From assembly GCA_037893245.1 (NCBI GenBank), contig JBAIAA010000451.1, positions 372,001 to 436,000 on the forward strand: a stretch of 64,000 nt of DNA, read 5' to 3'. A program made the position numbers and the translations under genes. The stretch comes from Crossaster papposus (taxonomy: Eukaryota > Echinodermata > Asteroidea > Velatida > Solasteridae). Of this stretch, positions 54,244 through 64,000 are shown piece after piece. Position 1 is the stretch's first letter. Every line of letters starts with the position of its first letter. Under the pieces are notes generated by a model. It was given only the letters and a program-made list of their open reading frames with translations, had not been told where the DNA came from and did not search any database.

Positions 54244-54661
54244 GTGACCCACCAGGCCAAAACCAGGCGGAAGTCGGCAAATGCCATTTCGAGATATGGC
54301 ATTGTACACAAAAACATGTGTTGCCGGTCGATTGTTTTTTTCTTCTCATAAATCGTTAGTTAAAACTCTAATTTATAGGCTGTTCATGTTTAAACCTTTT
54401 TAAAAATCCCCGAAAGTGATAATATCGCCCTTCTCCTGATTTTTGTTGTCGTTGGTATTACTCAAATTGAGCAAACTTGTTGCCGCGAACGGCAACAAAA
54501 TGTCACTTTTTGAAGCGTCGTTACTTTTCATTCCATAGCGGTGCTGCATGGTGCATGTGATGTATCATTTTAAAGCTTAAAACGCTAGCAATCCAATGGT
54601 ATAACAATCTCTCATTTGAAAAAAAATCGACTTTAGCCTGGTTTTGGGGTGGTGGGTCACG
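54243..54661. mobile_element. MITE family G between D pieces
   Basis: Left end TGACCCACCAGGCCAAAACC then AGGCGGAAGTCG; right end mirrors it (consensus arm TGACCCACCACCCCAAAACC, AGGC, TAAAGTCG). 32-bp arms with few mismatches. About 418 bp. Interior palindrome TTGCCGCGAACGGCAA near 54480. Confidence 0.8.
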
Positions 54662-54805
54662 ATTGGTCGGCTTCACAAATCTTGTTTTTTTAGGTATCTA
54701 TGAACGTAAAATTTTAAACAGGTCAGCGTGACGATAATTTACTATACAAATATATAAATCCTTTATAAACCCATCCATTTTTGAGAACAATTACAACAAA
54801 CTAAG
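54662..54805 (+). mobile_element. MITE family D, copy 8 (one end)
   Basis: TATCTATGAACGTAAAATTT, AACAGGTCAGCGTGACGAT and AACCCATCCATTTTTGAGAA match the D right half in forward orientation, opposite to copy 7 across element G. Confidence 0.6.
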
Positions 54806-55284
54806 CCAGGGATTCGAAACGGGGTCAGATTGCAGATGGTTGTACCGTCTGATTAACTTTGTACTTTCGCCTATGAATCGAAGCATGCGGAAATTAATAT
54901 TAATGACGGTTGTGACCTTGCTTGTCATATTTACGTTGTCACTTCCATCTTTTGAGTGTTGGCATGCTCAACAGGCCTATGTATTATTTTATCTTCCCGA
55001 CTACCGAGCCGACCTAAATATTATTTAGGAATGAAAACCTTATGGTGTAAAATTGGCTAAATGATTAAAAAGAAGATAGAAATGGAACGTGTGTTCTATT
55101 TCCACATGTGAAACTTATCCGTCAACCTGCTTTTTAAAGGTTGACTGTACTGTTTTAAACGGTTGAATTTCTTGAATTAAGACTAACTCGCGCGGCATAT
55201 TAAAGCTGCACTAATTGGACGAATTGTATCAAACACGTGATACTGTAATTTATTCGGTGACATCGATGTAATAAAAAAGCAATC
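54806..55284. other. Unassigned stretch
   Basis: No gene or repeat recognised. Confidence 0.4.
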
Positions 55285-55770
55285 TTCACCAGATTTTTGC
55301 ACATAATTATAGTATGAGAAAGATATTTGGCTTTATGGCCATCGCATATTTGTTCTTTGACAAAAATATGGGTGAAATAACAGGCAATTTAAAAATTATC
55401 TCCAAATAGGCACTTGGGGAGACAATCCCATAGAGATGTACACAAACTTAAAACAGTCCTAACTTGTTTACCCTAACCCTTTTCTCTAAGATCTTCGAGA
55501 TTTATGTTATTTAGACCAAAATCTGTCGTTCTAGGACAAAAATAACTCCCAAATATCGTTTTTTTGTAGGGTAGCTAGACACTTAGGGAGACACTAAAAT
55601 GTCTCTCTAAGTGCCACTGTGTCTTTATTACCTAAAGACTTACGCTAATTTGTCTCTCCAAGTGCCTATTTTCAAAATGGCTGCCATTGCATGTTATTCT
55701 CTGCGATGACCCAATAGCCAAATATCTTTCCAACGACATCTTCTGACTCTTTGTCAAATGTCCTGCTTTT
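55285..55770. mobile_element. Foldback family H, copy 2, with nested hairpin
   Basis: AAAGATATTTGGCTTTATGG and CCATCGCATATTTG mirrored by GCGATGACCCAATAGCC and AAATATCTTTCC. Between the arms sits a second foldback, 55407-55668, with ends TAGGCACTTGGGGAGACAA and TTGTCTCTCCAAGTGCCTA. Confidence 0.7.
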
Positions 55771-55924
55771 ATCATTGCATTATAAAGTGAACAATTCTAT
55801 CCTATTGTGCAGTGTGCACCAATCTGTCTGACTATGAATGTTTTGGGATTAGACAAAGAGTCTAGGCACTTGTAAACATGCATATTACTTCAGAAGTGGG
55901 TATAAAGGAGGTCTTGGCAATATT

Positions 55925-56533
55925 GTGAACTGTCACCACAAAATGAGAGTAAAGTCGCAAAAATGTGATTCAGAGATATGGCCATCCAAAGTCAAAATAT
56001 GAAGGGGTGGTCAATTTTGAGATTTTGCGTAATTTGGAAAGCCCAAGTCCTCCTCTACATATTCCCATTTTTGGGGTGAGATCAGATGATCGAAAACCTC
56101 TTAAACTACGCGAGTTTGCGTAGTGTTTGCGTAGTCAGTGGTCTAATTAATACGGTAATTAAATATACAAATCAGGTCCTCGTATAAGTATCCAACGTTT
56201 TCTGTTTATGCTGTTTATACAATAGTTTGTATGTGTGGAAAATTTCAAGAAGAAATAATGATTAGAGCATAGCCGTTGCTATGCTCAACCGAACCTTACT
56301 TGTCCTGTTTTGTAATCTTTTGCGTGACTGTTTTGTTTAAGATGTTTAAAGTAAGTTTTCTCACAAACACGTTTAGTAAAACCCATGAGTTTCTAGAGCG
56401 CTGTAAAAAGTATTTATTGCAAAATAAACAGTGTTATATACCATTGGAAAGCTCTCTTTCTCAAGAATTTGAAAATACCAATATCTCAACTTTCAATATT
56501 TCTGACTTTCCTCTCATTTTGTGGTGATAGGAC
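55925..56533 (-). mobile_element. MITE family I, copy 3
   Basis: TGAACTGTCACCACAAAATG, AGAG, TAAAGTCG on the left; the right end has CTCTCATTTTGTGGTGATAG. About 609 bp, reverse to copy 1, with AAGGGGTGGTCAATTTTGAG. Confidence 0.85.
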
Positions 56534-56964
56534 TGTGCACAAACACAAATAAGACGATTTACTGATGGCCAATGGTCGGGCTGGAATCGAGTCTTAACAG
56601 GTGTCGTGGTTATTGTCACCGCTTCGTGTGTAATAAATCCGTGAAAATAGGCGCACTTGGCAGCCCCCTCCCCCCCCCCCCCCCCCCTATGGCCGGCATC
56701 CGAGTCAAAATAACATGTTGATTATTTTAACGGGGGGCTTCAAATCCGGAGCCTAATCCGTTTCACTTGGCTCGCTTCCTTCCCCCTGCCAACTTGTTTG
56801 TTCTTGTTGTGAGTAATCAGATTTCAGACTGTTGAAAGACACGCCGCTGTTGCAATGGCTGTGTCGCTCTGGTGTGATCGGTGGGTATAGCCACTGAACT
56901 GGGTCAGGAGTAGCCATCCTAAATGTCAAGTACTGGTTCTCATTCCCCCCCCCCCCCCCCCCTC

Positions 56965-57011
<47 letters not shown>

Positions 57012-57194
57012 ACCCCATCCCCATCCCCCTAAAATACGCAGTGCATGCCCCAGATGACCAAGAAGGGGTATGCAGTCTGCGACTATAACCTGAACATCAA
57101 CATTGGATGTTAGTGCGTGCAACATTCAACCAGTCTTGCCATCCCTTAACAATATTTTGGGGAAACCAAATATGAGTTGTTCATCATGCATGCA
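56534..57194. other. Unassigned, with very long poly-C
   Basis: C runs at 56945-56962 (18) and 56966-57009 (44), split by TCA; another of about 18 at 56670-56687. No gene. Assembly of such runs is error-prone. Confidence 0.5.
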
Positions 57195-57195
57195 G

Positions 57196-57436
57196 GGGCC
57201 AATTTCACGGGGCTGCTAAGCACAAAAATTTGCTTAGCACAAAAAAGTCTTGCTCATTAAAAACAAGGTATCAGCCAAAATTCTACGTGTTTTTTATGCT
57301 AAGCAAAAAACAGCTGATTATCAATCAAAAACAATAAAGATCACGTGAAAATTTGGTCTGTAACCTTGTTTTTACCAAGGACAAATGTTCATGCTAAGCA
57401 AATTTGTTGTGCTTAGCAGCTCCGTGAAATTGGCCC
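57196..57436 (+). mobile_element. MITE family A, copy 7
   Basis: 241 bp, ends GGGCCAATTTCACGGGGC and GCTCCGTGAAATTGGCCC, flanked by CAG at 57193-57195 and 57437-57439. Closest to copy 1 in sequence. Confidence 0.85.
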
Positions 57437-57439
57437 CAG

Positions 57440-58260
57440 GTTACTCAATTGTTGGCAATAGACCGATCCAGTGGGTCACGCCTCTCTCAAAAATTGACCA
57501 ATCACGCGCAGTGCATGCTTTTACGGTCCGACAAATTGTCGCCATTTTGTCCGACCAAAATTATCCACTTCTGCGTATAGTATAACGCACGCATTTTGAT
57601 TGGTTTAACGTTTGTTTCAGATGTACGCCCCAATTCCATTTTCAGTTGTAACCATTGTCGCGGTTAGGCTAAGTTGTGTTGTAATGTTATTTGTAAACCC
57701 CGACTTTATACTGTTAATACAGGGAAATGGTATTTATTTGGCAATTTCCTAAGCCAAAAGTGTCACCAAGTTGTAATGCATTGTGCAAGTAATTGGCAGG
57801 CACGCGTCACGCTACTGTATGTAGTAGCTTCGGTTTATTACATGTTTTACTCAATAAGCAAACTACTAACGGCATTCGTTCACTTAAAACCTTAATACCC
57901 CAAATCAATTTATTATGGCGGACTAGGAATACATTTTGTAGATACAGGAAGCCAGGTTGCATTGACCTGTACTGCTATTCGGTGCATTCACGCCAATTCA
58001 CTTCCTCGAAAGTGTTACATTACAGTTAAAACTGGAAGGTTTACGATATCATAATAATATCTTGGTATACGTGTACTTCGGTAGGCTCACTTCTCTTTCA
58101 AAACATCAGTGTCGTGAATATCGAATGCAGACAAACGCGATTACATCAATCATAATTTGATAGTCTGGGAGCCAGCTCCTGAAATCTGTCGTTTCTCCTG
58201 GAATCTGTCGGAAGGGTTTGGCACTTGTATATGAAATGGAGTGTCTCAGGAGTATTTTAA
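57440..58260. other. Unassigned region
   Basis: No gene or repeat recognised; short frames only. Confidence 0.4.
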
Positions 58261-58794
58261 GACCGGGTGTAAGCATCCAAGGTGGCAGCAAGGTACTTTA
58301 ATTCACCAATCTTTCTAGGTACCCCCGCCTTGCTACTCACATCCCCCAAATGTATATTTTGTAAGAACAAAGTAAAGGCTGAGTAAACAAAAAATACATC
58401 AAAGTCAATTTTCTCAGAAAAAACATTAAGTGTGCCCAATATTTCCGGCTATTCTGAATAGATCATTCCAATTTCATTAATGTGGAGCTAAACAAGGCGA
58501 TTGTGTTAACACCTGTTTATTGTTAATTCCCTTCAATTATTACCATTCCAAATCCCGTTCTGATAGCCGAGAAAAAGTCAACGTGGGATTGGTCTGATAG
58601 GAAACAACACCATCCTTGGACCATTGTTTTTCAATAGAAACATACATGGTGTGTAACATTGGTTTTGTTTACTCAGCCTATACTTTGTTTCTACAAAATG
58701 AACATTTAGGGGATGTGAGTAGCAAGGCAGGGGTACCCTGAGAGATTGGTGAATTACAGTACCTTGCTGCCACCTGGGATGCTTACCCCCGGTC
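58261..58794. mobile_element. Foldback V with ~130-bp arms
   Basis: The left arm starts GACCGGGTGTAAGCATCC and runs to AGTAAACAAAA at 58391; the right arm (58664-58794) is its reverse complement with scattered changes, ending GGATGCTTACCCCCGGTC. 534 bp. No transposase or clear target duplication. Confidence 0.8.
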
Positions 58795-58904
58795 CAGAGA
58801 CACCTCCTTTTTCATGTAAAAGTGCAAAACCTTTCCCCCTTTAGTGGTGAAACGAACAACAGAAATAAGCTTCTTTTCGAACGGCTCCTAGACCATGACG
58901 GTTG

Positions 58905-59075
58905 TGGGTTCCTATATGGCATGGTGTCATTTTGAAGAAAATACAACAAGAAGTAAAAAAAATCGTCTCAGTGACGCAATTTTGGACAATTCCATTAATA
59001 GTAGGTTCAAATTCAAAACCTCAGAATATTACTTTCTTGAATCATATAGCATTCACGGAGCTAAAACGTTGTCAA
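58905..59075 (+). mobile_element. MITE family E-like fragment
   Basis: GGCATGGTGTCATTTTGAAG, AAAATACAACA and CGTCTCAGTGACGCAATTTT follow the E order seen at 2530-2610, but diverged. Confidence 0.45.
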
Positions 59076-59170
59076 GAACCATTCTTTAGATCTTGAGAAC
59101 TTTTGCTGTTTCATACGAGAAAAAACAACTCATTTGATTAGGATCCGGTAGTGGTGGTAAAAGTTGAGTA

Positions 59171-59916
59171 TATAAACAACTCACCTAAAGTAAGTCCCCC
59201 TCTCAACACTGTTCGTCATAACATCGTCAGGTAAAACATTTTACCAATCAAACTTAGTTAAAATTAATCCTATGACTGTTTCCTAAATGTTGTTTGAAAA
59301 TAAAAGATGTCCATAACTTCATAGCTGAATGAGCTCAAATGAACGAAAAAATCTGCCCTTCTCAAAAGTCACAAAAGTTTATGAATGGCTTCTTACTAAT
59401 GGAAAAAACACCTGTGGTTGAATGCAGTTTAAAATACCCACAAAGTGTACTTTACTCTAATCTGTAATCAATTCAGGATCATTCAACCATGCAATTCTCT
59501 TTCTTGGCTCAGAGCTTAGCACAGTGAGATGTTAGGTGATCAGTCCCATTCCTTGTCCCAATACACCTTGCAGTTGACAAGCATAGGCCTACTGATTTTG
59601 TTCGTGTTCTTAAATTAAGCATTATGCCCAGACTGTCTGATCAAGACAGGGCCATTGCCATTGGTCTCTTACAGACTAATACCCCTGTGAAGCAGGTGGC
59701 AGATCAACTTTTGTGACTTTTGAGAAGGGAAGTTTTTGTCATTAATTTGAGCTCATTCGGCCATGAAGTCATGGACATCTTTAATTTTTAAACAACACTT
59801 AGGAAACAGTCAAAGGATTATTTCTAACTAAGTTTGATTGGTAAAATGTTTTATCTGACGATGTCATGTCGAATGGTTGAGAGGGGGACTTACTTTTGGT
59901 GAGGTGTTTAGACTAT
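59171..59916 (+). mobile_element. Tc1/mariner-type non-autonomous element W with ~210-bp arms
   Basis: The left arm starts near TATAAACAACTCACCTAAAG and runs to about 59380; the right arm begins about 59707 and ends near 59916. Shared blocks are AAGTAAGTCCCCCTCTCAAC and CCTTCTCAAAAGTCACAAAA. Between the arms lies a leader and the first 30 codons of a transposase. Nearly all the enzyme has been lost, so it could only move with help. Confidence 0.75.
59624..59716 (+). pseudogene. Tc1/mariner transposase N-terminal remnant
   Basis: ATG at 59624 opens MPRLSDQDRAIAIGLLQTNT and then PVKQVADQLL before TGA at 59714. This has the form of the first helices of the Tc1-group helix-turn-helix (M-x-L-[ST]-D-x-[DE]-R-x-x-AIG-x-L-[QE]-x-G/N-x-[ST]-x-x-x-VA). 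The rest of the DNA-binding domain and the DDE catalytic domain are absent: the right arm begins where the frame ends. Small enough to be missed by length filters. The family call is from recall of Tc1-like starts, but the DR-AIG-L spacing is distinctive. Confidence 0.6.
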
Positions 59917-60616
59917 GGAATACCTCAAATTTGCAGAGCGTTTGTTTTCACAAAATGGTTTTCTGGAATAAAACCAAACTTCGGCGCCAGGTGGTTGAAA
60001 AGAAACCATTCACACTTTCAAGAAGTACAACCGCCCGACGCCCCCGCTAGTATATCCCCGCAGCTATAGCTACGGATGCCCGGCCGGCCGCGGGCCATCG
60101 GCCGGAAACCTACGCAGACAAGCGCCGCTTTGCAAACATTTCGACTGGCCATGCACCTAATCCGTATTGAAGGATAATGTTTGGAAAGTCTCAGTGTAAA
60201 ATGCCTGTAGTTGGCGAGTGTGCGAGAGGGGAAGCCGTATGCCTTTTGCGTCATTTGCTGTCATTTGCTATCATGTTATACATGTGGATAATAGGACCGA
60301 CAACTGTATGCTGTAGGGTGCAACGAAGCAGATACATCCACATAGACACTAGTGCTAACTGTCAAATACTCTCAAAATCTTTCGAAAATGTGTTCGAAAT
60401 TTGTGTTCAGGCTCCACAGAAAAACGATGACCAAAGTGTCCGCGTTCATTTTCTGTTGGTGGGATGCAATGACTTTTTGAAGAAATTCTTCCCCTTAAAA
60501 AGTTTTTAAAAGTTAATTCTTTCCTCCACAACGTGGCTAAATAGCGCCACTTTCGGACCGAATTGCCTCCAAATAAATACTCATTATTGGAAGCTCTGAT
60601 TGCGGGCTGGAGGTGC
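59917..60616. other. Unassigned, CpG-rich patch at 60010-60140
   Basis: GCCCGGCCGGCCGCGGGCC marks a short CpG-rich stretch. A 110-codon frame at 60177-60509 has no motif. Confidence 0.35.
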
Positions 60617-61073
60617 AGTGTAATATTTCTTTAATTGCCCAATTTCATGGCTCTCAGAACTCTCTAATAATATAATAATTTCAGTGTATTATAATGTTTA
60701 TTCATGATCTCGGCGGACTGATTTTTCGCCTATACCCTGTATAGAGACATTTTTATATTGTCCGATTCGCTGCATTTCGCAGGTACCCAAGATTCACGAA
60801 TGAAGCATTCCGACGCACATGCAGTTGTTTTAATTAGGCTTGGCAGTGTGATATTTCTTCAATTGCCAATTTGCATGGCTCTCTGAACTCTTTAATATAG
60901 AATAATTTCAGTGTATATATAACTTTTATTCATGATCTCGGCTAACTGATGTTTGGCCTATACCCTGGAGAGACATGTTTATATTATCAGATTCGCTGCA
61001 CTTGGCAGGTACCCGGTATCCATAAATGGAGAATTCCGACGCACTTGCAGTTGTTTTAATATGAGGCTTGGCA
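60617..61073. repeat. Two-copy tandem duplication, ~228-bp unit
   Basis: CAGTGTAATATTTCTTTAAT at 60611-60640 and CAGTGTGATATTTCTTCAAT at 60845 begin matching units that share TTCATGATCTCGGC, CCTATACCCTG, AGATTCGCTGCA-like and CGACGCAC..TGCAGTTG blocks. About 80-85% alike by eye, so not recent. Confidence 0.75.
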
Positions 61074-62045
61074 CTTTTAAACACCGTCATCGTTTTCGCA
61101 TTTTGTCACTAACCCCTTGACGCTGTAAGCGGATATATGGCCGCGGCCCACTAATCCGTCCGAAATAATGACGTCAGTTGTGCTACGCCGTAGAACACGG
61201 CCTGTGTGACAGCCCACCTCTAAGAGTGTACCTTCTACTCATTGTCTTTTCTCTGCAGGTTTCTTTCTTCAGGCTTACGAGCTGCAGTGCGTAAGGCGCT
61301 TTTGAGGGATCATTGGTTTTATTACAGAAATAAATAAATAATAATAATAATAATAAATACAATAATAGAAGGGCTATGGCCATAATGATTTTTTATTAGA
61401 TCGTAATATTCAATATAAATAATTTAATTTAAAAAAAATACAACTCTCCATTTCGAAAACAAAACTGCTTCGTTCGCGGCAAAGTGGAAAGAAATGATAC
61501 GAAAACAAACATATGATTGTTTCTTATACTAGATATAGCGTATCCACATTCTATGGTTGCTAGAAAGGGCTATAGGCTATTAATGAATCAGGAGCATTGT
61601 GACAACTTAATAAGACGTTTTGTAGTGTTACATCCCAGACGAGCATCTCAGACTATATTGACATCTCCGTGAACCGAAATCGCCGCAGGACTGACGCGCA
61701 TTCATCAACTCCAATCCTGCGTGTACGATATTTCGCCCCGCCGCGTCCGTACACTCGTCCTGTTTATTATTAATGTACATTTTCTCATTGGACTACGGAG
61801 ACCGCGAAATGTGTACACATCAGGCGGACTTCTTCCATTGACGTGAACGGTGTATGGGCCTATGAGTCGTGGCCTGAAGCGGCAATCGGCTGGAAACGTC
61901 GCGGGGGAAAACGCACCGACTAGACGGTTGAGGAAGGGGCGGTTAGCCCCGGTCGTACGTCGGGGCCGGGACTAGAGAGAGAGAGGGAGAAAGAGGAAGA
62001 GTGGGGGTTACCACAGAGAATTATGCCGCCGTACTGCGGGCGATC
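61074..62045. other. Unassigned; (AAT)n and CpG-rich approach to a possible exon
   Basis: (AAT)n-like run at 61332-61368. From about 61670 the sequence becomes CpG-rich, and GA-rich at 61973-62000. It may be the 5' flank of the exon candidate that follows. Confidence 0.35.
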
Positions 62046-62156
62046 ATGTACCAGATCTACCCGTCCACCGTGCGGCGGTTCTCGTGCGTCTACCACCCGG
62101 GCGTGGCGCGGCGGCTTTCGGCGCTTCCTTGCCGGTGCCACGGTGCGTACACGGAG
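62046..62156 (+). CDS. Possible coding exon with strong third-base GC bias
   Basis: ATG at 62046 (A at -3) opens 37 codons, MYQIYPSTVRRFSCVYHPG and so on to CRCHGAYTE, followed by a 5' splice site GAG|GTTAGT. The frame also stays open upstream to a stop at 61944, and the codons ENYAAVLRAI just before the ATG show the same bias, so the true start may be in an earlier exon joined near the CCACAG at 62011-62016. About four in five third bases are G or C in an AT-rich region, and there are three Cys close together. I do not recognise the protein. A minus-strand frame of 101 codons overlaps but lacks the codon pattern. Confidence 0.35.
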
Positions 62157-62298
62157 GTTAGTTTCTCCATCAGCTTTTTGAAACTCTCTCGCAGTCTCAC
62201 ATGAACTAAGTGTTTGCCTAGACACTAGTCACACAGGCAAAGGCTTCAGTTTGCTTTGTTTCCAATATGTGGTTTTTCTAGACTAATTCAGTTGTGTT

Positions 62299-62765
62299 TT
62301 AAAGGGAGTGCACATCATTTACTTTTGCTGTACTTTTTGGAAATGGATGGAAATTGTTACAATAACTTGTTTTAGGTTTTGGGTTTGCAGATGCTGGCAA
62401 ACAAATCTAGAAAACCAATCCTGTTATTGTAGTCTTGTTCCCCAGACCGCGCTTAAACAGTCTGGGAGCAATGTATGGACGTTGGGGAATTGTCACGTCA
62501 GAGAACCAGTCTAGCTGGATTGTATCCTTCACGGGTGTGTAATCAGTTGCGAAGAACATGTGGAATAACTAAAATGAAAAATTGGCAAATCAGCGTTGGG
62601 AATCGATACAAAAATACCACTTTATTTGAGAATGCTAGCACACCGTAGCCATGATTTTACAGGGTGGTTTAGGCTGTCAGTCCCTAACAGCCTTGTAAAG
62701 TATTTCTTGATAATTTTTGTCATTTTGTTTTGTTTATGTTTGCAAATGTTGTATATTCCCTTTAA
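62299..62765 (-). mobile_element. MITE family D, copy 9
   Basis: TTAA at 62299-62302 and 62762-62765. Blocks ATGGATGGAAATTGTTAC, TAGTCTTGTTCCCCAGACC, CAGCGTTGGGAATCGATAC and AGCACACCGTAGCCATGAT follow D. Diverged. Confidence 0.7.
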
Positions 62766-62894
62766 TGTGCTGTACATTGTAGTTACTAATGATATAAACT
62801 AAACCATTTTTATGTGCTTGGATTACGGTGTACTTGCCTGTCGTTTGGCAATCTCTGGTTTCTATGGTTGCCCTGGAGGGACACGCATATCGTG

Positions 62895-63135
62895 AATATT
62901 GACGTCAATATTCACGACTTTGTGGGCAAGTCGTGAAGTTTTTGTTGCGAATATTGACGTCAATATTCGCGACTTTCGAGAAAAGTCGTAAAATTTGACG
63001 CGAATAACGACGTCAAATTTGACGTCAATATTCGCGACTTTTTGAAAAAAATTTGAAATTTGACGTAAATATTGACGTCAATATTTGCGACTTTGGGGAA
63101 AGTCGTGAAATTTGTCGCAAATATTGACGTCAATA
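62895..63135. repeat. Array of AATATTGACGTCAATATT palindromes
   Basis: Five perfect TGACGTCA octamers start at 62900, 62955, 63020, 63073 and 63125; near-misses lie at 63007 and 63061. Most sit in the 18-bp palindrome AATATTGACGTCAATATT, with GCGACTTT or CACGACTTT and AAGTCGTGAA between. Spacing is 52-65 bp. TGACGTCA is the canonical CREB/ATF site, but the array may simply be a palindromic satellite. Confidence 0.85.
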
Positions 63136-63749
63136 CCATGAACAGAACCGTATCACTGTGGCGTTTCTAGTCTAAGTTGTGTTTTAATATGCTATACATT
63201 AAATTACTTCAAAAAAACTATAAACAATTTGTATGTGCTTGGATTACAATGTGATCCAACCTTGCAAACGCTATGTGGACTTGCAAACAAAAGGTGTCCA
63301 CATGATACACAAGTCCACATAAGGTTTCTCACTTTTTGAAAAGGAGTTATAGAGGTAAACAAATGGGTTAGTGTTATTTTTCAATTTTTATAAAAGTCAA
63401 GAGGAACACTTTAGTGGACCACAGTCACAAATATGGGTTGAAAGAATTGTCATGGTGTGAGGAAAATTAGTATTTTGGTGAAATTTGGTCCAGGAATCGT
63501 TTACACAAATTTAAAGGAATGTCTACCATATCACACAAGGTTAGTAATGTAAAGCTGAGTTTGTATCTGCATTTAAATGGTGGACGTTGAACAATATAAT
63601 GATAATTGAGTCCACGATTGACGGAAAGTCCACGGTTGAAATTCGTGTGCAAAACATATGGGAGGCCTTCTATATAACATATGGAAGGTGTTTACACACA
63701 TGCACCTCGATTTACACCATAAACAAACGTGCATATACACGCAGTCGTG
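63136..63749. other. Unassigned; partial duplication of flank
   Basis: TTTGTATGTGCTTGGATTAC at 63228 repeats TTTTATGTGCTTGGATTAC at 62808, and GAACAGAACCGTA occurs at 63139 and 63938. The palindrome array thus lies between loose direct repeats. No gene. Confidence 0.45.
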
Positions 63750-63884
63750 AACCACATAACGATCGAGGATCGATAATGTGTTTTCCTTTATTCCTATGTT
63801 ATACCCTAACCCCATTGCCTAGCGCTTGCACCGTCGATCGAGGACCGTTCTCTTTTGCGCTTCGACCCTCGGTCGTTATGTGGT
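63750..63884. mobile_element. Small foldback DD
   Basis: ACCACATAACGATCGAGGAT on the left mirrors CCTCGGTCGTTATGTGGT on the right. 135 bp. GATCGAGGA words repeat inside. No clear target duplication. Confidence 0.7.
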
Positions 63885-64000
63885 ACCAGAGCATGTATGG
63901 ATGTCTTGGCAATACCTGTGTCACCAATCATACATTGAACAGAACCGTAGTCATTGTGTATTCGTTTATTGTTTTCAGGCACATTGTATATACAAGGCCA

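Noticed and set aside
54840-55028. Short frame with a hydrophobic stretch (VVTLLVIFTLSL)
   Set aside because: 62 codons, no splice or promoter context; hydrophobic stretches are expected from T-rich sequence.

Overview
The window is AT-rich animal nuclear DNA with almost no recognisable host coding sequence. I lean towards an echinoderm, perhaps a sea star. That rests only on the dense short inverted-repeat elements, a CR1-like LINE with an N-terminal PHD finger, tRNA-derived SINEs, and a loose memory of the GCTTAGCA repeat. No gene here fixes the species.

Most of what can be supported is repeats. (1) Five short element families end in TTAA plus AGG/GGG (here B, C, D, E and perhaps GG). TTAA target duplications and ends like TTAAAGGRR are known from the T2/Kolobok-type MITEs. 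(2) A ~240 bp family (A) is flanked by CAG or CTG, and two nested cases show where it inserts. (3) CAG...CTG-ended elements J and K have perfect 8-bp target duplications in three cases, as hAT elements do. (4) Families F, G and I share one 32-bp terminal repeat design. (5) Others are a TTA-flanked Harbinger-like MITE (FF), an AT-flanked element (AA), a Tc1/mariner derivative that keeps the transposase start (W), and several foldbacks (CC, DD, EE, V, H, BB, M, Q). (6) A broken CR1-like LINE lies at about 23.8-25.6 kb, with another LINE 3' end at 31.4-31.9 kb. (7) There are tRNA-headed SINEs and several satellites.

Layout. 0-8 kb: hairpins, then an end-to-end chain of TTAA elements (2.4-3.9 kb). 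8-9 kb: a possible first exon. 9-22 kb: J, L, M, AA, B, C and D copies, an inverted pair of repeat O, a GAGTC satellite element and GG. 22-26 kb: a 104-bp satellite and the LINE. 26-39 kb: copies of I, D, E, A, M, L, C and H, SINE heads and a large hairpin. 39-46 kb: CpG-richer DNA with a possible promoter, CC, FF and EE. 46-55 kb: K inside L, a 41-bp satellite, Q with a SINE inside, BB with J inside, M, I, D and G. 55-64 kb: H, I, A, V, W, a possible coding exon at 62.05 kb, D and an array of TGACGTCA palindromes.

The elements do not form a pathway. Their nesting gives a relative history: A went into J, L and E; B into M; J into BB; K into L; the SINE into Q; F, G and M7 into D. Two or three exon candidates are offered at low confidence. 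Family letters are mine and mean nothing outside this answer.
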